From positions 1 to 64,000 of the forward strand of contig NZ_BMJY01000010.1 in NCBI RefSeq assembly GCF_014643695.1: a stretch of 64,000 bases of DNA, written 5' to 3'. The notes under the pieces are model-generated. The model was not told the origin of the DNA and did no database searches. It saw nothing but the letters and a program-made list of their open reading frames with translations. Numbering within the stretch: the first letter of the stretch is position 1; every line of letters begins with the position of its first letter. The DNA comes from Microbacterium album (GTDB lineage Bacteria > Actinomycetota > Actinomycetes > Actinomycetales > Microbacteriaceae). Below, one piece after another: positions 36,834 through 46,691 of this stretch. The position numbers were made by a program, and so were the translations under genes.

Positions 36834-37790
36834 ATGCTCGCCGGGGAAGGCGCGCGCCGGCCGGCCGCCCGGCCGGCGCGCGAGGGCCGCAGCGGCCGGC
36901 ATATCGTCGTCGCCGGATCGTCGGGGCTGATCGGTCAGGCGCTGGTCTCGCGGCTGCGGGCGTCCGGCGACCGCGTCACGCGGCTGGTCCGCCGCGACCC
37001 GGCCAGCCCCGACGAGATGCGCTGGCTGGACGGCGCTCCGCTCGATCCGCGCCTCCTCGCGGAAGCGGACGCCGTCGTCGGCCTCGGCGGCGAGAGCATC
37101 GGCCGGCTGCCGTGGAGCCGGCGCTATCGCAGCAGGCTCCTGTGGTCGCGCCTGACTCCGACGCGCGCCGTGGCGCGCGCGATCGAGCGGCTCGAGCCCC
37201 ACGAGCGGCCGCTGTTCGTGTCGGCGAGCGCCGTGGGGTTCTACGGCTCGGCACCCGGCGCGGTGCTGGACGAGTCATCCCCCGCCGGCGAGTCGTTCCT
37301 GGCCGCGCTGTGCGTTGAATGGGAACACGCGGCGCGCATCGCGGGAGACCGCGTCGCGCTCCTGCGCACGGCCCCGGTCGTCCATCCCGAGGGCGTGCTC
37401 CGGCCGCTCATCGCGCTGACCAGGGCGGGCCTGGCCGGTCCGCTGGGCAGCGGGACCCAGGCGTGGCCGTGGATCTCGCTCGACGACGCGGTCTCGGCGA
37501 TCCTGCACGTGATCGACAAGGGGCTCACGGGGCCGGTGAACCTGGCCGGTCCGGTGCGCGCGGCCGCCAACGACCTGGGATTCGCGCTGGCCGTCCGTCT
37601 CAACCGGCCGTACCTGCTGCGGGCGCCCGCCCCGGCGCTGCGCGCCGTGCTGGGACGCCCCTTCGCGGACGGCGTGCTGCTCGGTGACGCGCATGTCGTT
37701 CCGCAGGCCCTGCTGTCGTCCGGCTTCACGTTCCGGCACCCGACGGTCGAGCAGGCCGTCGCGCACGCCGTGCCGTCCCCGAACTCCTGA
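36834..37790 (+). CDS. TIGR01777-family NAD-dependent epimerase/dehydratase-like protein
   Basis: 318 residues if started at ATG 36834; no other usual start codon precedes the Rossmann motif HIVVAGSSGLIGQALVSRLRASGDRVTRLVRR (from residue 23). The family blocks GGESIGRLPWSRRYRSRLLWSRLTPTRAVARAI, FVSASAVGFYGS, WEHAARIAGDRVALLRTAPVV and PWISLDDAVSAILHVID are intact, and a DUF1731-type tail ends the protein. The enzymatic role is unknown (YfcH-like). The first ~22 residues are Arg/Ala/Pro-rich and encoded by a hairpin, so the true start is uncertain. Confidence 0.88.
   Translation: MLAGEGARRPAARPAREGRSGRHIVVAGSSGLIGQALVSRLRASGDRVTRLVRRDPASPDEMRWLDGAPLDPRLLAEADAVVGLGGESIGRLPWSRRYRSRLLWSRLTPTRAVARAIERLEPHERPLFVSASAVGFYGSAPGAVLDESSPAGESFLAALCVEWEHAARIAGDRVALLRTAPVVHPEGVLRPLIALTRAGLAGPLGSGTQAWPWISLDDAVSAILHVIDKGLTGPVNLAGPVRAAANDLGFALAVRLNRPYLLRAPAPALRAVLGRPFADGVLLGDAHVVPQALLSSGFTFRHPTVEQAVAHAVPSPNS
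36851..36882 (+). terminator. Very strong hairpin inside the 5' end of the TIGR01777 gene
   Basis: CGCGCGCCGGCCGG / CCGGCCGGCGCGCG, a 14-bp perfect stem with loop CCGC, 26 bp after the osmC stop. A smaller GCTCGC-GTAA-GCGAGC hairpin (36816-36831) spans that stop. Both look like terminators but fall at or in the start of the next coding frame. Confidence 0.6.
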
Positions 37791-37811
37791 CCAGACGCGA
37801 GGCGCCGCCGG

Positions 37812-38252
37812 TCAGGCGGAGCGCTCGCGCCGGATCGCCTCGCGCACGGCGGCGCGGGCCCGGCGCCGGTCTCCCGCCGCGTCGTAGGCGAGGCTGAGGC
37901 GGAACCAGGCACGCCAGTCCTCGGGCTGCGCCTCGACCTCCGCGCGATACCGGGGGAAGACCGCGTCCCCGTCCGCGCGCGAGATGCGGCCGCTCGGCGT
38001 CGTTGCGACGACCTCGTCCGGCACGCCCCCCTCCGTCTCGAGCCGACGCGCGAGCTGCTCGGCGCGCACGCCGAACCACAGCTCGCGGCAGAGCGCCCAC
38101 GTCGCGATCATCGGCAGCACGATCAGGGCGGCGCCCATGGCGACCGCGACCGGCTCCCCGGTCGCGACCAGCTGCACCGCGCGGAAGCCCACGAGCACGA
38201 TGTACAGCGCCAGGAGCACGGCCATCACGGCCACGCCGAGGCGGACGCTCAT
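37812..38252 (-). CDS. Small membrane protein with TPR-like tail, next to dapB
   Basis: 146 residues. Two membrane helices at the N-terminus (GVAVMAVLLALYIVLVGFRAVQLVA, AVAMGAALIVLPMIATWALC) are followed by a short soluble part ending PEDWRAWFRLSLAYDAAGDRRRARAAVREAIRRERSA, which looks like a single tetratricopeptide repeat. Function unknown. It overlaps the dapB stop by ATGA, and similar genes follow dapB in other actinobacteria. Confidence 0.8.
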   Translation of the reverse strand: MSVRLGVAVMAVLLALYIVLVGFRAVQLVATGEPVAVAMGAALIVLPMIATWALCRELWFGVRAEQLARRLETEGGVPDEVVATTPSGRISRADGDAVFPRYRAEVEAQPEDWRAWFRLSLAYDAAGDRRRARAAVREAIRRERSA

Positions 38253-39055
38253 GAGCTCGTCGCCTGGGCGACCTGGCCGGGCGCCGTGCCCGCATCGACG
38301 GGGCGGCCGGATGCGGCGCGCGGCATGCCGATGCCGATGTCGATGAAGCTCTCGAGTCCCACGATCACGCCGCGCGCGTCGACGGCGCGCTCCAGGGCGA
38401 TCCGGATGCCCGGGCCGTAGGCCGCAGCCGGGTCCGCCGTGTCGTGCACGATCGCCAGGGACTCGCCGGGCCCCGAGAGGATCGTCTCCTGACGCGCGAC
38501 GACACCCGGGCGCCGCAGCGAGTGGACCGGGACGCTCGCGACCTGCTGCCCCCGCGCGCGCTGATCCACGTGCGGCGCCTCGACGGGCGTGCGGCGCGCC
38601 GCGGCGATGAGCTCGGCCGTGCGGACGGCCGTGCCGCTCGGCGAGTCCACCTTGCTGTCGCGGTGCGCCTCGACGATCTCGGCGAACGGGAAGAACGGGG
38701 CCGCCGCGGCCGCGATCGCGCTGCCGATGACGGAGCCGAGCGAGAAGTTCGGGATGAACACGGCACCGGTCTGCGCCGCCTCCACGAGGGGCCGGACGAG
38801 CGCGATCCGCTCCGCGGACCAGCCGCTGGTGCCGACGAGCACGTTCAGTCCGCGCTCGATCGCGGCGCGCACGACGTCGATGCTGACGGCGGGCGTGGAC
38901 GCGTCGACCACCAGCTCGGCGCCGTCGAGCTCCGACATGTCGCTGCGCGAGGTCAGCACCGACACGACCTCGAAGCCGTCGAGCTCGTCGATCACCGCGT
39001 GGATGATCCCGCCGAGCTTGCCGGTGCCGCCGACCAGGGCGATCCGTGTCGTCAT
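38249..39055 (-). CDS. dapB: 4-hydroxy-tetrahydrodipicolinate reductase
   Basis: 268 residues from ATG 39055 (MTTRIALVGGTGKLGGIIH), 7 nt downstream of TAGGAT; an ATG three codons earlier lies within that promoter spacing. The NAD(P)H site is VGGTGKLGG, and the catalytic block is VEAHRDSKVDSPSGTAVRTAELI. VDASTPAVSIDVVRAAIERGLNVLVGTSGW is conserved. It is the second enzyme of the DAP branch. It heads a two-gene unit with the membrane/TPR gene. Confidence 0.96.
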   Translation of the reverse strand: MTTRIALVGGTGKLGGIIHAVIDELDGFEVVSVLTSRSDMSELDGAELVVDASTPAVSIDVVRAAIERGLNVLVGTSGWSAERIALVRPLVEAAQTGAVFIPNFSLGSVIGSAIAAAAAPFFPFAEIVEAHRDSKVDSPSGTAVRTAELIAAARRTPVEAPHVDQRARGQQVASVPVHSLRRPGVVARQETILSGPGESLAIVHDTADPAAAYGPGIRIALERAVDARGVIVGLESFIDIGIGMPRAASGRPVDAGTAPGQVAQATSS

Positions 39056-39062
39056 GCGTCCC

Positions 39063-39068
39063 ATCCTA
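39063..39068 (-). promoter_or_regulatory. -10 box of dapB (leaderless)
   Basis: TAGGAT on the minus strand, 7 nt before ATG 39055. Confidence 0.6.
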
Positions 39069-39108
39069 TTCGCCGCTCGAACGAGGGGCTCGGGACGCTG
39101 CGCAGCCT

Positions 39109-39114
39109 TAGGCT
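39109..39114 (+). promoter_or_regulatory. -10 box of the GNAT gene (leaderless)
   Basis: TAGGCT, 6 nt before ATG 39121; divergent from the dapB promoter. Confidence 0.55.
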
Positions 39115-39120
39115 CGAGGG

Positions 39121-39588
39121 ATGATCACGTTCCGCCCCGCATCGCCGGGCGATCCGGATGCCGCAGAGCTGATCCGCGAGTACTTCGGGGAGCGGGCCGC
39201 CGGGTTTCCCGGGGAGTACCGCCCGACCCTCCCCGCACCGGATGCCTTCACCCCGCCCGAGGGCGTGCTGCTGCTCGTCGAGCACGCCGAGCGCGGGCTG
39301 ATCGGCTGCGGGGCGATCCGCCGCATCGCGGACGGTCCGCTCGGCACCCGCTTCGAGCTCAAGCACGTCTACACCCGCCCCTCCGCGCGGGGCCTGGGGA
39401 CCGCGCGGCTGTTGCTGGAGGAGCTCGAGCGGCGCGCCCGGGACTGGGGCGCCCGCGAGCTCGTGCTCGACACCCACCACACGCTCGAGGCCGCCGCCGC
39501 CCTCTACGCCGGCCGGGGCTTCTTCCCCATCGAGCCCTACAACGACAACCCCAACGCGACGCGCTGGTACGGCAAGGCCCTCGCCTGA
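39121..39588 (+). CDS. GNAT-family N-acetyltransferase
   Basis: 155 residues, a full GNAT domain. The acetyl-CoA loop is VYTRPSARGLGTARLLLEELERRARDWGARELVLDTHHTLEAAAALYAGRGFFPIEPYN. The N-terminal MITFRPASPGDPDAAELIREYFGERAAGF is typical of MSMEG-type small GNATs. The acceptor (amino acid, antibiotic or protein) cannot be inferred. It is convergent with the histidine phosphatase gene, 16 bp apart. Confidence 0.88.
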   Translation: MITFRPASPGDPDAAELIREYFGERAAGFPGEYRPTLPAPDAFTPPEGVLLLVEHAERGLIGCGAIRRIADGPLGTRFELKHVYTRPSARGLGTARLLLEELERRARDWGARELVLDTHHTLEAAAALYAGRGFFPIEPYNDNPNATRWYGKALA

Positions 39589-39604
39589 CGCGAGTGCGCC
39601 CCCA

Positions 39605-40207
39605 TCAGAACGGGAGGGCCTCGGGGAGGCCCGTGCGCAGCTCGACCGGGAGGTGGGCCAGGTCGTTGTGGGTCAGGAGCGTCCACGGGCGACCCTGCCG
39701 CTGACCGATGACCGTCAGGCCGCAGTTGGCCTGGTTCAGGGTCATCCAGCGCCAGTCGGGGGCGCCCAGCACCTCGCGCACGAACCACGAGATGACGAAG
39801 TTGTGGGTGATGAGCAGCTCGTGGACGTCGCCGGGCTTGCGCACGAGGAACTCGCCCACGGCATCCGCCATCTGCGCCTTCCCCGCCTCGAGCTCGGCCT
39901 CCGTGACGCTGCCGAAGAACGGCTCGAACACGGTCGGGGTGTCCTCCGACATGCCGCTCGGCACGCAGTCGAACAGGAGGGCGTGCGGCTCGGGCGTGAT
40001 CGCGGGCATGCGCTCGGCGATGATGCGCGCCGTCTCGGCCGCGCGCACGAGCGGCGAGTGCCAGACGTTGTCGAGGGGAAGCCCGGAGAGCCGGTCCGCG
40101 ATCAGCTCCGCCTGCCGGCGCCCGCGGGACGACAGCGGGCCGTCCTCGAGACCGTGCTCCGCGTCCTGATGCTCGCCGTGCCGAACGAGATAGATGTAGT
40201 GGGACAT
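39605..40207 (-). CDS. Histidine phosphatase family protein
   Basis: 200 residues from ATG 40207 (GAGGTGG upstream). The phosphoglycerate-mutase-type signature YLVRHGEHQDAEHGLEDGPLSSRGRRQAELIADRLSGLPL holds the phosphoacceptor His (RHG), and the second His is in LLITHNFVISWFVREVLG. It is a cytosolic phosphatase of unknown substrate. The C-terminal part (DWRWMTLNQANCGLTVIGQRQGRPWTLLTHNDLAHLP) resembles actinobacterial relatives. Confidence 0.9.
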   Translation of the reverse strand: MSHYIYLVRHGEHQDAEHGLEDGPLSSRGRRQAELIADRLSGLPLDNVWHSPLVRAAETARIIAERMPAITPEPHALLFDCVPSGMSEDTPTVFEPFFGSVTEAELEAGKAQMADAVGEFLVRKPGDVHELLITHNFVISWFVREVLGAPDWRWMTLNQANCGLTVIGQRQGRPWTLLTHNDLAHLPVELRTGLPEALPF

Positions 40208-40379
40208 CACGCCACCTCGTCCATCCGCTGCCCTCATATCCGTCGTCTGTCGCGCCGGGCTATCGCGCCTCGGCACCGACGGGATCATCGTCGATCCTCG
40301 ACCACCCTACGTGACCGACGAGGGGCGTGAGCACTCCCGCGCCGAGACCGTCATCATGCGTTAACCGGCCGGACGCCCA

Positions 40380-41411
40380 TCAGCTCGTCGCGCGCGAGAG
40401 CTCCGCCAGATGCGCGCGCGTCAGCCGCACGCCGACGCCCTGCACGAGCTCGTCCACGTGCTCCGGCGAGTACGCGTTGACGATCGGAGCGGCGATCCCG
40501 CGCTGCGCCAGCAGCCACGCCACGGCGATGGCGGCGGGGGGCACGGCGAGCTCCGCGGCGATGCCGTCGAGCGCCTTGAGGACGCGGGTTCCACGGCGGT
40601 TGAGGCTGCCTGCGAGCTGCTGTCCACGGGTCGATGCGGCGAGCTGGGTGCGCGAGCGGTGCCGCCCCGACAGGAACCCGTGCTCGAGCGCGTGCGAGGG
40701 GGTCACAGCGAGGCGCTGGGCGCTCGCGACGAGGCGGATGTCGCCCTCGAACGCCTCCCGGCGCATCAGGTTGTACGGCACGTCGAGGACGTCGATGCGC
40801 GGATACCCCGCCGAGGCGAGGATGCGGGCCTCGACCAGCTGCTCGGCCGCGAGGCCGTACGCGCCGATGTGCCGGACCTTGCCCGACTCCACGAGCCACT
40901 CGGCGGTCGCGAGCGCGTCCTCCACCGGGCCGGCCGGCTCGGTGGACGCGTCCAGGTAGAGCACATCGATCCGGTCCGTCGCGAGACGCGTGAGCGACGC
41001 CTCGACGGCGCGCACCAGATTGACCGAGCCGATGCCGGGATTGTCGGGGTGGTCCCCCACGCGCACGGCCAAGACGACATCGTCGCGCACACCGCGTGTG
41101 CGCATCCAGTGTCCGATGATGTGCTCGCTGCGGCCGGCGGCGTAGCTGCCTGCCGTGTGCAGCGCGTTGCCGCCGTAGGCGACGAAGTGGTCGAGCAGCG
41201 CGACCGCCCGCGGCTGGTCGATCGTCCAGCCGAACTCGGCGCCACCCAGCATGAGCGGGAAGATCTGCAGCCCGGTCTCGCCGAGCGGCTCCCGGACGAG
41301 CGAACCCACGCTCGGACCCTGGATCGGGATGGGTGCAGACGGATGCGGCGCGTCCGCGCCTGCTGCGATTCCGGTCTGCGGCAGCTGCGTGCCGGTGCCC
41401 GCTTCGTCCAT
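40380..41411 (-). CDS. Aldo/keto reductase-fold protein with degraded catalytic tetrad
   Basis: 343 residues from ATG 41411. The TIM-barrel AKR layout is clear (REPLGETGLQIFPLMLGGAEFG, DVLDVPYNLMRREAFEGDIR, PPAAIAVAWLLAQRGIAAPIVNAYSPEHVDELVQG). But the usual catalytic residues are changed: LHTAGSY has His85 where AKRs have Asp (Tyr90 is kept), AVRVGD has Arg117 for Lys, and DVLYLDAS has Asp154 for His. Enzymatic reductase activity is therefore doubtful. A ~35-residue N-terminal extension precedes the barrel. A perfect operator-like palindrome lies at its promoter. Confidence 0.85.
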   Translation of the reverse strand: MDEAGTGTQLPQTGIAAGADAPHPSAPIPIQGPSVGSLVREPLGETGLQIFPLMLGGAEFGWTIDQPRAVALLDHFVAYGGNALHTAGSYAAGRSEHIIGHWMRTRGVRDDVVLAVRVGDHPDNPGIGSVNLVRAVEASLTRLATDRIDVLYLDASTEPAGPVEDALATAEWLVESGKVRHIGAYGLAAEQLVEARILASAGYPRIDVLDVPYNLMRREAFEGDIRLVASAQRLAVTPSHALEHGFLSGRHRSRTQLAASTRGQQLAGSLNRRGTRVLKALDGIAAELAVPPAAIAVAWLLAQRGIAAPIVNAYSPEHVDELVQGVGVRLTRAHLAELSRATS

Positions 41412-41460
41412 GAGCCCCCACCCCCTCACGGGCCCCCAGCGAGCGGGGAACATCCGTGCT

Positions 41461-41495
41461 CACATCCCGGATCGGGATGTGTGCCTTCGAGCGTA
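41461..41495 (-). promoter_or_regulatory. Promoter and palindromic operator of the aldo/keto reductase gene
   Basis: A TACGCT -10 box on the minus strand (41495-41490) predicts a start near 41483. The perfect palindrome CACATCCCG-GAT-CGGGATGTG (41461-41481) begins right there, at an operator or 5'-end hairpin position, 50 bp before the ATG. Confidence 0.55.
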
Positions 41496-41620
41496 TTGCA
41501 GCGTGGCGGGGCGACGCCCCGGCACTTCCATAACGCTTTCGTCACACCGTTGTGGGATGTCTCCACACCAGCCCCACCAGGCCCGCGCGACACGCCGGGA
41601 CACACACGCCACACGACGCC

Positions 41621-41657
41621 GAACGGCCCGGCCATCGCGTGGATGACCGGGCCGTTC
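41621..41657 (-). terminator. Terminator after pnp
   Basis: GAACGGCCCGG / CCGGGCCGTTC, an 11-bp perfect stem with a 15-nt loop, starting 13 bp after the pnp stop on the minus strand. Confidence 0.7.
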
Positions 41658-41669
41658 GCGTCTGGCGCG

Positions 41670-43943
<2,274 letters not shown>

Positions 43944-44334
43944 GAGGTCTGTCTCCTTTTGTGTGTGCCCGCGGCGATCAGACGCCACGGGGGTGTGCAT
44001 GCGCCCGCGACGGGGCCGCAGGCCTGTGTAAGGAGCAGGGAACAGGCAGATATGGGCGCACGGTCCATGGGCACGTCGTGTGCGTCGCGCTCGCCTGCGC
44101 TGGCCACCAGGAGAAATCCACCAGAGAAGGATCCGAGATCCTCGCCTGGGAGACCACTTCAGGGGACCAGCTTCCTGCCAGCCTGCTCCGGGGCGCCGGG
44201 TCGATGCTCACGATCCGGCACTGCCGTATGGAATTGTCGGCCACCCGAACGGGGGCCTCTCCCACCTTATCAGTGCCGTGCCGTACGGGTCAGGCCCTGT
44301 CGGCCGCGCCGCGTCCGTGCCTACGATCGCGGAC
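43944..44334. other. pnp leader and intergenic region
   Basis: About 390 bp without a recognisable gene. On the minus strand it would form a long pnp leader. It holds small dyads, such as AGGATC-CGA-GATCCT near 44126-44140 inside a larger CCAGG/CCTGG-bounded fold. PNPase mRNAs often carry autoregulated leader hairpins; no defined structure can be assigned here. Confidence 0.4.
44322..44327 (+). promoter_or_regulatory. -10 box of the small acidic protein gene (leaderless)
   Basis: TACGAT, 7 nt before ATG 44335. Confidence 0.5.
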
Positions 44335-44535
44335 ATGAGCGACTTCCGAGACATCCCCGACGTCGAGCGCCCGATCGATCCCGACGGCGAGCGTCCCGTC
44401 GAGCTGGACGACGACGCCGACCTGGAGCTGCCTCCGCCGACGCTCGATCCCGACGAGATCGTCGAGGCCGAGCCCGACCCGCTGGTCGATGACGGCCGCG
44501 ACGAGGCTCGGGGCCTGGGCGACCTGGACGAGTAG
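44335..44535 (+). CDS. Small highly acidic hypothetical protein
   Basis: 66 residues, MSDFRDIPDVERPIDPDGERP then VELDDDADLELPPPTLDPDEIVEAEPDPLVDDGRDEA. It is more than one third Asp/Glu, rich in Pro, and probably disordered. A -10 box at leaderless spacing and good codon structure support it as a gene. No family was recognised and no function is proposed. It is convergent with the glycosyltransferase-SGNH gene. Confidence 0.65.
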   Translation: MSDFRDIPDVERPIDPDGERPVELDDDADLELPPPTLDPDEIVEAEPDPLVDDGRDEARGLGDLDE

Positions 44536-44557
44536 CCCCCGCGCACCGCCGCTGCGT

Positions 44558-46531
44558 TCACGCCAGCTTGCTGCGTCGGGGCGCCCTGCCCCCGGGGATG
44601 ACCACGTAGTCGTCGTGCTTCGCCACGAGCCCGTCGCCCGCCGTGCGACCCCGCATGCGCCGCCATACCCACGGCAGGGCGTGTCGGCGGAGCCACGCGC
44701 CCTGCGGATCGTCCTCGTCGGCGTGGAGCGCGTCGTCGAGACCGCCGAGCGTCTCCGCATCGGGGACCCCGAGGGCCTCCGCCGCACGGTAGGCGAGGTA
44801 GCGGTGGCCGCGCGAGCGCAGGTGCACCTTGTCGTCGGCCCACATCCCGAGGTCCCCCAGGGCGGGCAGCACGGCGCCGTCGAGCAGGTACGAGTCGGTC
44901 TCGGCGGCGACGCGGCGCAGCTCGAGCGCGTAGGCGGAGAACCGGCGCAGGAAGATGCGGGCGGCGGCCCGCTGCGGCAGGAACGGCGTGACGAGCAGCA
45001 CATCGGCGCCGGTGGCGCGGATCTCCCGCACGACGCCCTCGACCTCGCGGGCGAGCGCCACCGGATCGGCACCGTGACCGACGAGGTCGTTCGCGCCCAT
45101 GAAGATGGAGACGAGGTCGGGGCGCATCGCGAGCGCGGCGGGGGCCTGCTCGTCCACCAGGTCGCGGACGCGGCGGCTGCGCACCGCGAGGTTGGCGTAC
45201 CGGAACTCGCGGCGGTTCTGTGCGAGCAGCGTCGCCAGGCGATCCGCCCAGCCGCGGTACTCCCCCGCCTCCATGCGAGACGTGTCGCACAGTCCCTCGG
45301 TGAGCGAGTCCCCGAGCGCGACGTAACGGCGCCAGGGCCGCGGCGAGGGCGGCTCGACCGCCTCGGGGCGCGGGCGACCGCGCTCGCGCGACGCGTCGTC
45401 GCGGGGGCGCAGGCGCTGCGCCTCCCGGTAGTAGTCCACCAGCTGCTCCCCCAGCGACTCCCACGTGCGGGACGCGACGCTCTCCCGCGCTGCGGCACCG
45501 AATGAGCGCCGCTTGGCATCGTCGCCGGTGAGGTCGAGCACGCGCGCGCGGAGATCGTCCAGGTCTCCCGGGCGGTACAGCCAGCCGTCGACGCTCGAGC
45601 GGACGAGGTCGACCGGGCCCCCTCGACCGGTGGCGACGACCGGAACGCCGCTCGCGAGGGCCTCCTGCACGGTCTGGCAGAAGGTCTCACTCTCGCCCGG
45701 ATGCACGAACACGTCGAAGCTCGCGAGCGCGACGGCGAGCGCTTCCCCGCCGAGGAAGCCGGTGAACACCGCACGGGGCAGTTCGCGTTCGAGCCGCGCT
45801 CGCTCCGGGCCGTCGCCGACGATCACCAGCCGGACCCCGGGGATGTCGCACAGCACACGCAGATCCTCGACCTGCTTCTCGGCCGCGAGCCGGCCCATGT
45901 ACCCCACGAGCAGCTCGCCCGGGGCGATCGCCGCGCGCCACGCCTCATCTCGCCGTTCCGGGCGGAAACGCTCGGCGTCGACTCCGCGTCCCCAGCGCCG
46001 AAGGCGGTCGATGCCGAGGCCGGCGAGCTGGTGCTCGGCGGACGAGGAAGGCACCAGGGTCAGCGTGGCGCGCTTGTGCAGCCGCGCGACGTGGGCGGCC
46101 GCGAGCGGCGCCGCGCCGGGGACGCCGTAGCGCTCGGCGTACGCCACGACGTCGGTCTGGTAGACGGCCACCGTGGGCAGTCTCAGCGCGTCCGCGGCGT
46201 TCTGCCCCTTCCACCCCAGGGCGAACGGCGACGCCAGGTGCACGACGTCGGGATGGAAGTCCCGCAGGACGCGCGCCAGGCGGGCGGTCGTCGGGTAGGC
46301 CACCCGCACGTCGGGGTAGGACGGCATCGGCACCGACGGCATGAGCACTGTGCGGTCGCGGCGACCCGATGAGACGGGCCTGCCGGCCGAGTGCGCATCC
46401 GGGCCGGACTGCGGGGCGACGACGAGGACCTCATGGCCCCGCCCCTCGAGGTGACGGACCATCTGCAGGACGGAGTGCGTGACCCCGTTCATGTGCGGCA
46501 GGTAGGACTCTGCGACCAGCGCGACTCTCAC
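44558..46531 (-). CDS. Fusion of a GT4 glycosyltransferase and an SGNH/GDSL hydrolase
   Basis: 657 residues from GTG 46531, one uninterrupted frame. Residues 1-~370 are a GT-B glycosyltransferase of family 4 like MgtA/PimB: AESYLPHMNGVTHSVLQMVRHLEGRGHEVLVVAP, GYMGRLAAEKQVEDLRVL and FVHPGESETFCQTVQEALASGVPVVATGRGGPVDLV (E-x7-E). After an Arg/Pro linker, residues 404-~590 are an SGNH hydrolase: block I VALGDSLTEG (Ser), block III FMGANDL, block V WADDKVHLRSRGH (Asp/His). A basic tail follows. A joint role in glycolipid or cell-wall polymer glycosylation and deacylation is inferred. No signal peptide is visible. Confidence 0.88.
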   Translation of the reverse strand: MRVALVAESYLPHMNGVTHSVLQMVRHLEGRGHEVLVVAPQSGPDAHSAGRPVSSGRRDRTVLMPSVPMPSYPDVRVAYPTTARLARVLRDFHPDVVHLASPFALGWKGQNAADALRLPTVAVYQTDVVAYAERYGVPGAAPLAAAHVARLHKRATLTLVPSSSAEHQLAGLGIDRLRRWGRGVDAERFRPERRDEAWRAAIAPGELLVGYMGRLAAEKQVEDLRVLCDIPGVRLVIVGDGPERARLERELPRAVFTGFLGGEALAVALASFDVFVHPGESETFCQTVQEALASGVPVVATGRGGPVDLVRSSVDGWLYRPGDLDDLRARVLDLTGDDAKRRSFGAAARESVASRTWESLGEQLVDYYREAQRLRPRDDASRERGRPRPEAVEPPSPRPWRRYVALGDSLTEGLCDTSRMEAGEYRGWADRLATLLAQNRREFRYANLAVRSRRVRDLVDEQAPAALAMRPDLVSIFMGANDLVGHGADPVALAREVEGVVREIRATGADVLLVTPFLPQRAAARIFLRRFSAYALELRRVAAETDSYLLDGAVLPALGDLGMWADDKVHLRSRGHRYLAYRAAEALGVPDAETLGGLDDALHADEDDPQGAWLRRHALPWVWRRMRGRTAGDGLVAKHDDYVVIPGGRAPRRSKLA

Positions 46532-46581
46532 GTTCTCAGCGTGGCGGCTGGACGGCGGCTCCGGGCGCTCTCGGCACGCCG

Positions 46582-46674
46582 GTTCCCCGAGCGTTCACCC
46601 GTTGTTGTGCATCCGTCACCGAGGCGCACCCCTTCCTGTCACCCAGCGGCCCGTTCCCCGCGCGTTCACCGACA
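46582..46674. promoter_or_regulatory. 11-nt-phased GTTCACC repeats, possible PHO boxes
   Basis: Cluster 1: GTTCCCCGAGC, GTTCACCCGTT, GTTGTGCATCC and GTCACCGAGGC follow each other in 11-nt register from 46582. Cluster 2: GTTCCCCGCGC-GTTCACCGACA (46653-46674) ends 5 bp before the dedA -10 box. Eleven-nucleotide direct repeats with GTTCACC are the form of PhoP-binding PHO boxes in Streptomyces. Confidence 0.5.
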
Positions 46675-46679
46675 TGGGA

Positions 46680-46685
46680 TAGACC
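46680..46685 (+). promoter_or_regulatory. -10-like box of the dedA gene (leaderless)
   Basis: TAGACC, 6 nt before GTG 46692; one base off the TANNNT form. The -35 position falls inside the second GTTCACC repeat cluster, as expected for an activator-dependent promoter. Confidence 0.45.
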
Positions 46686-46691
46686 GTCGCT

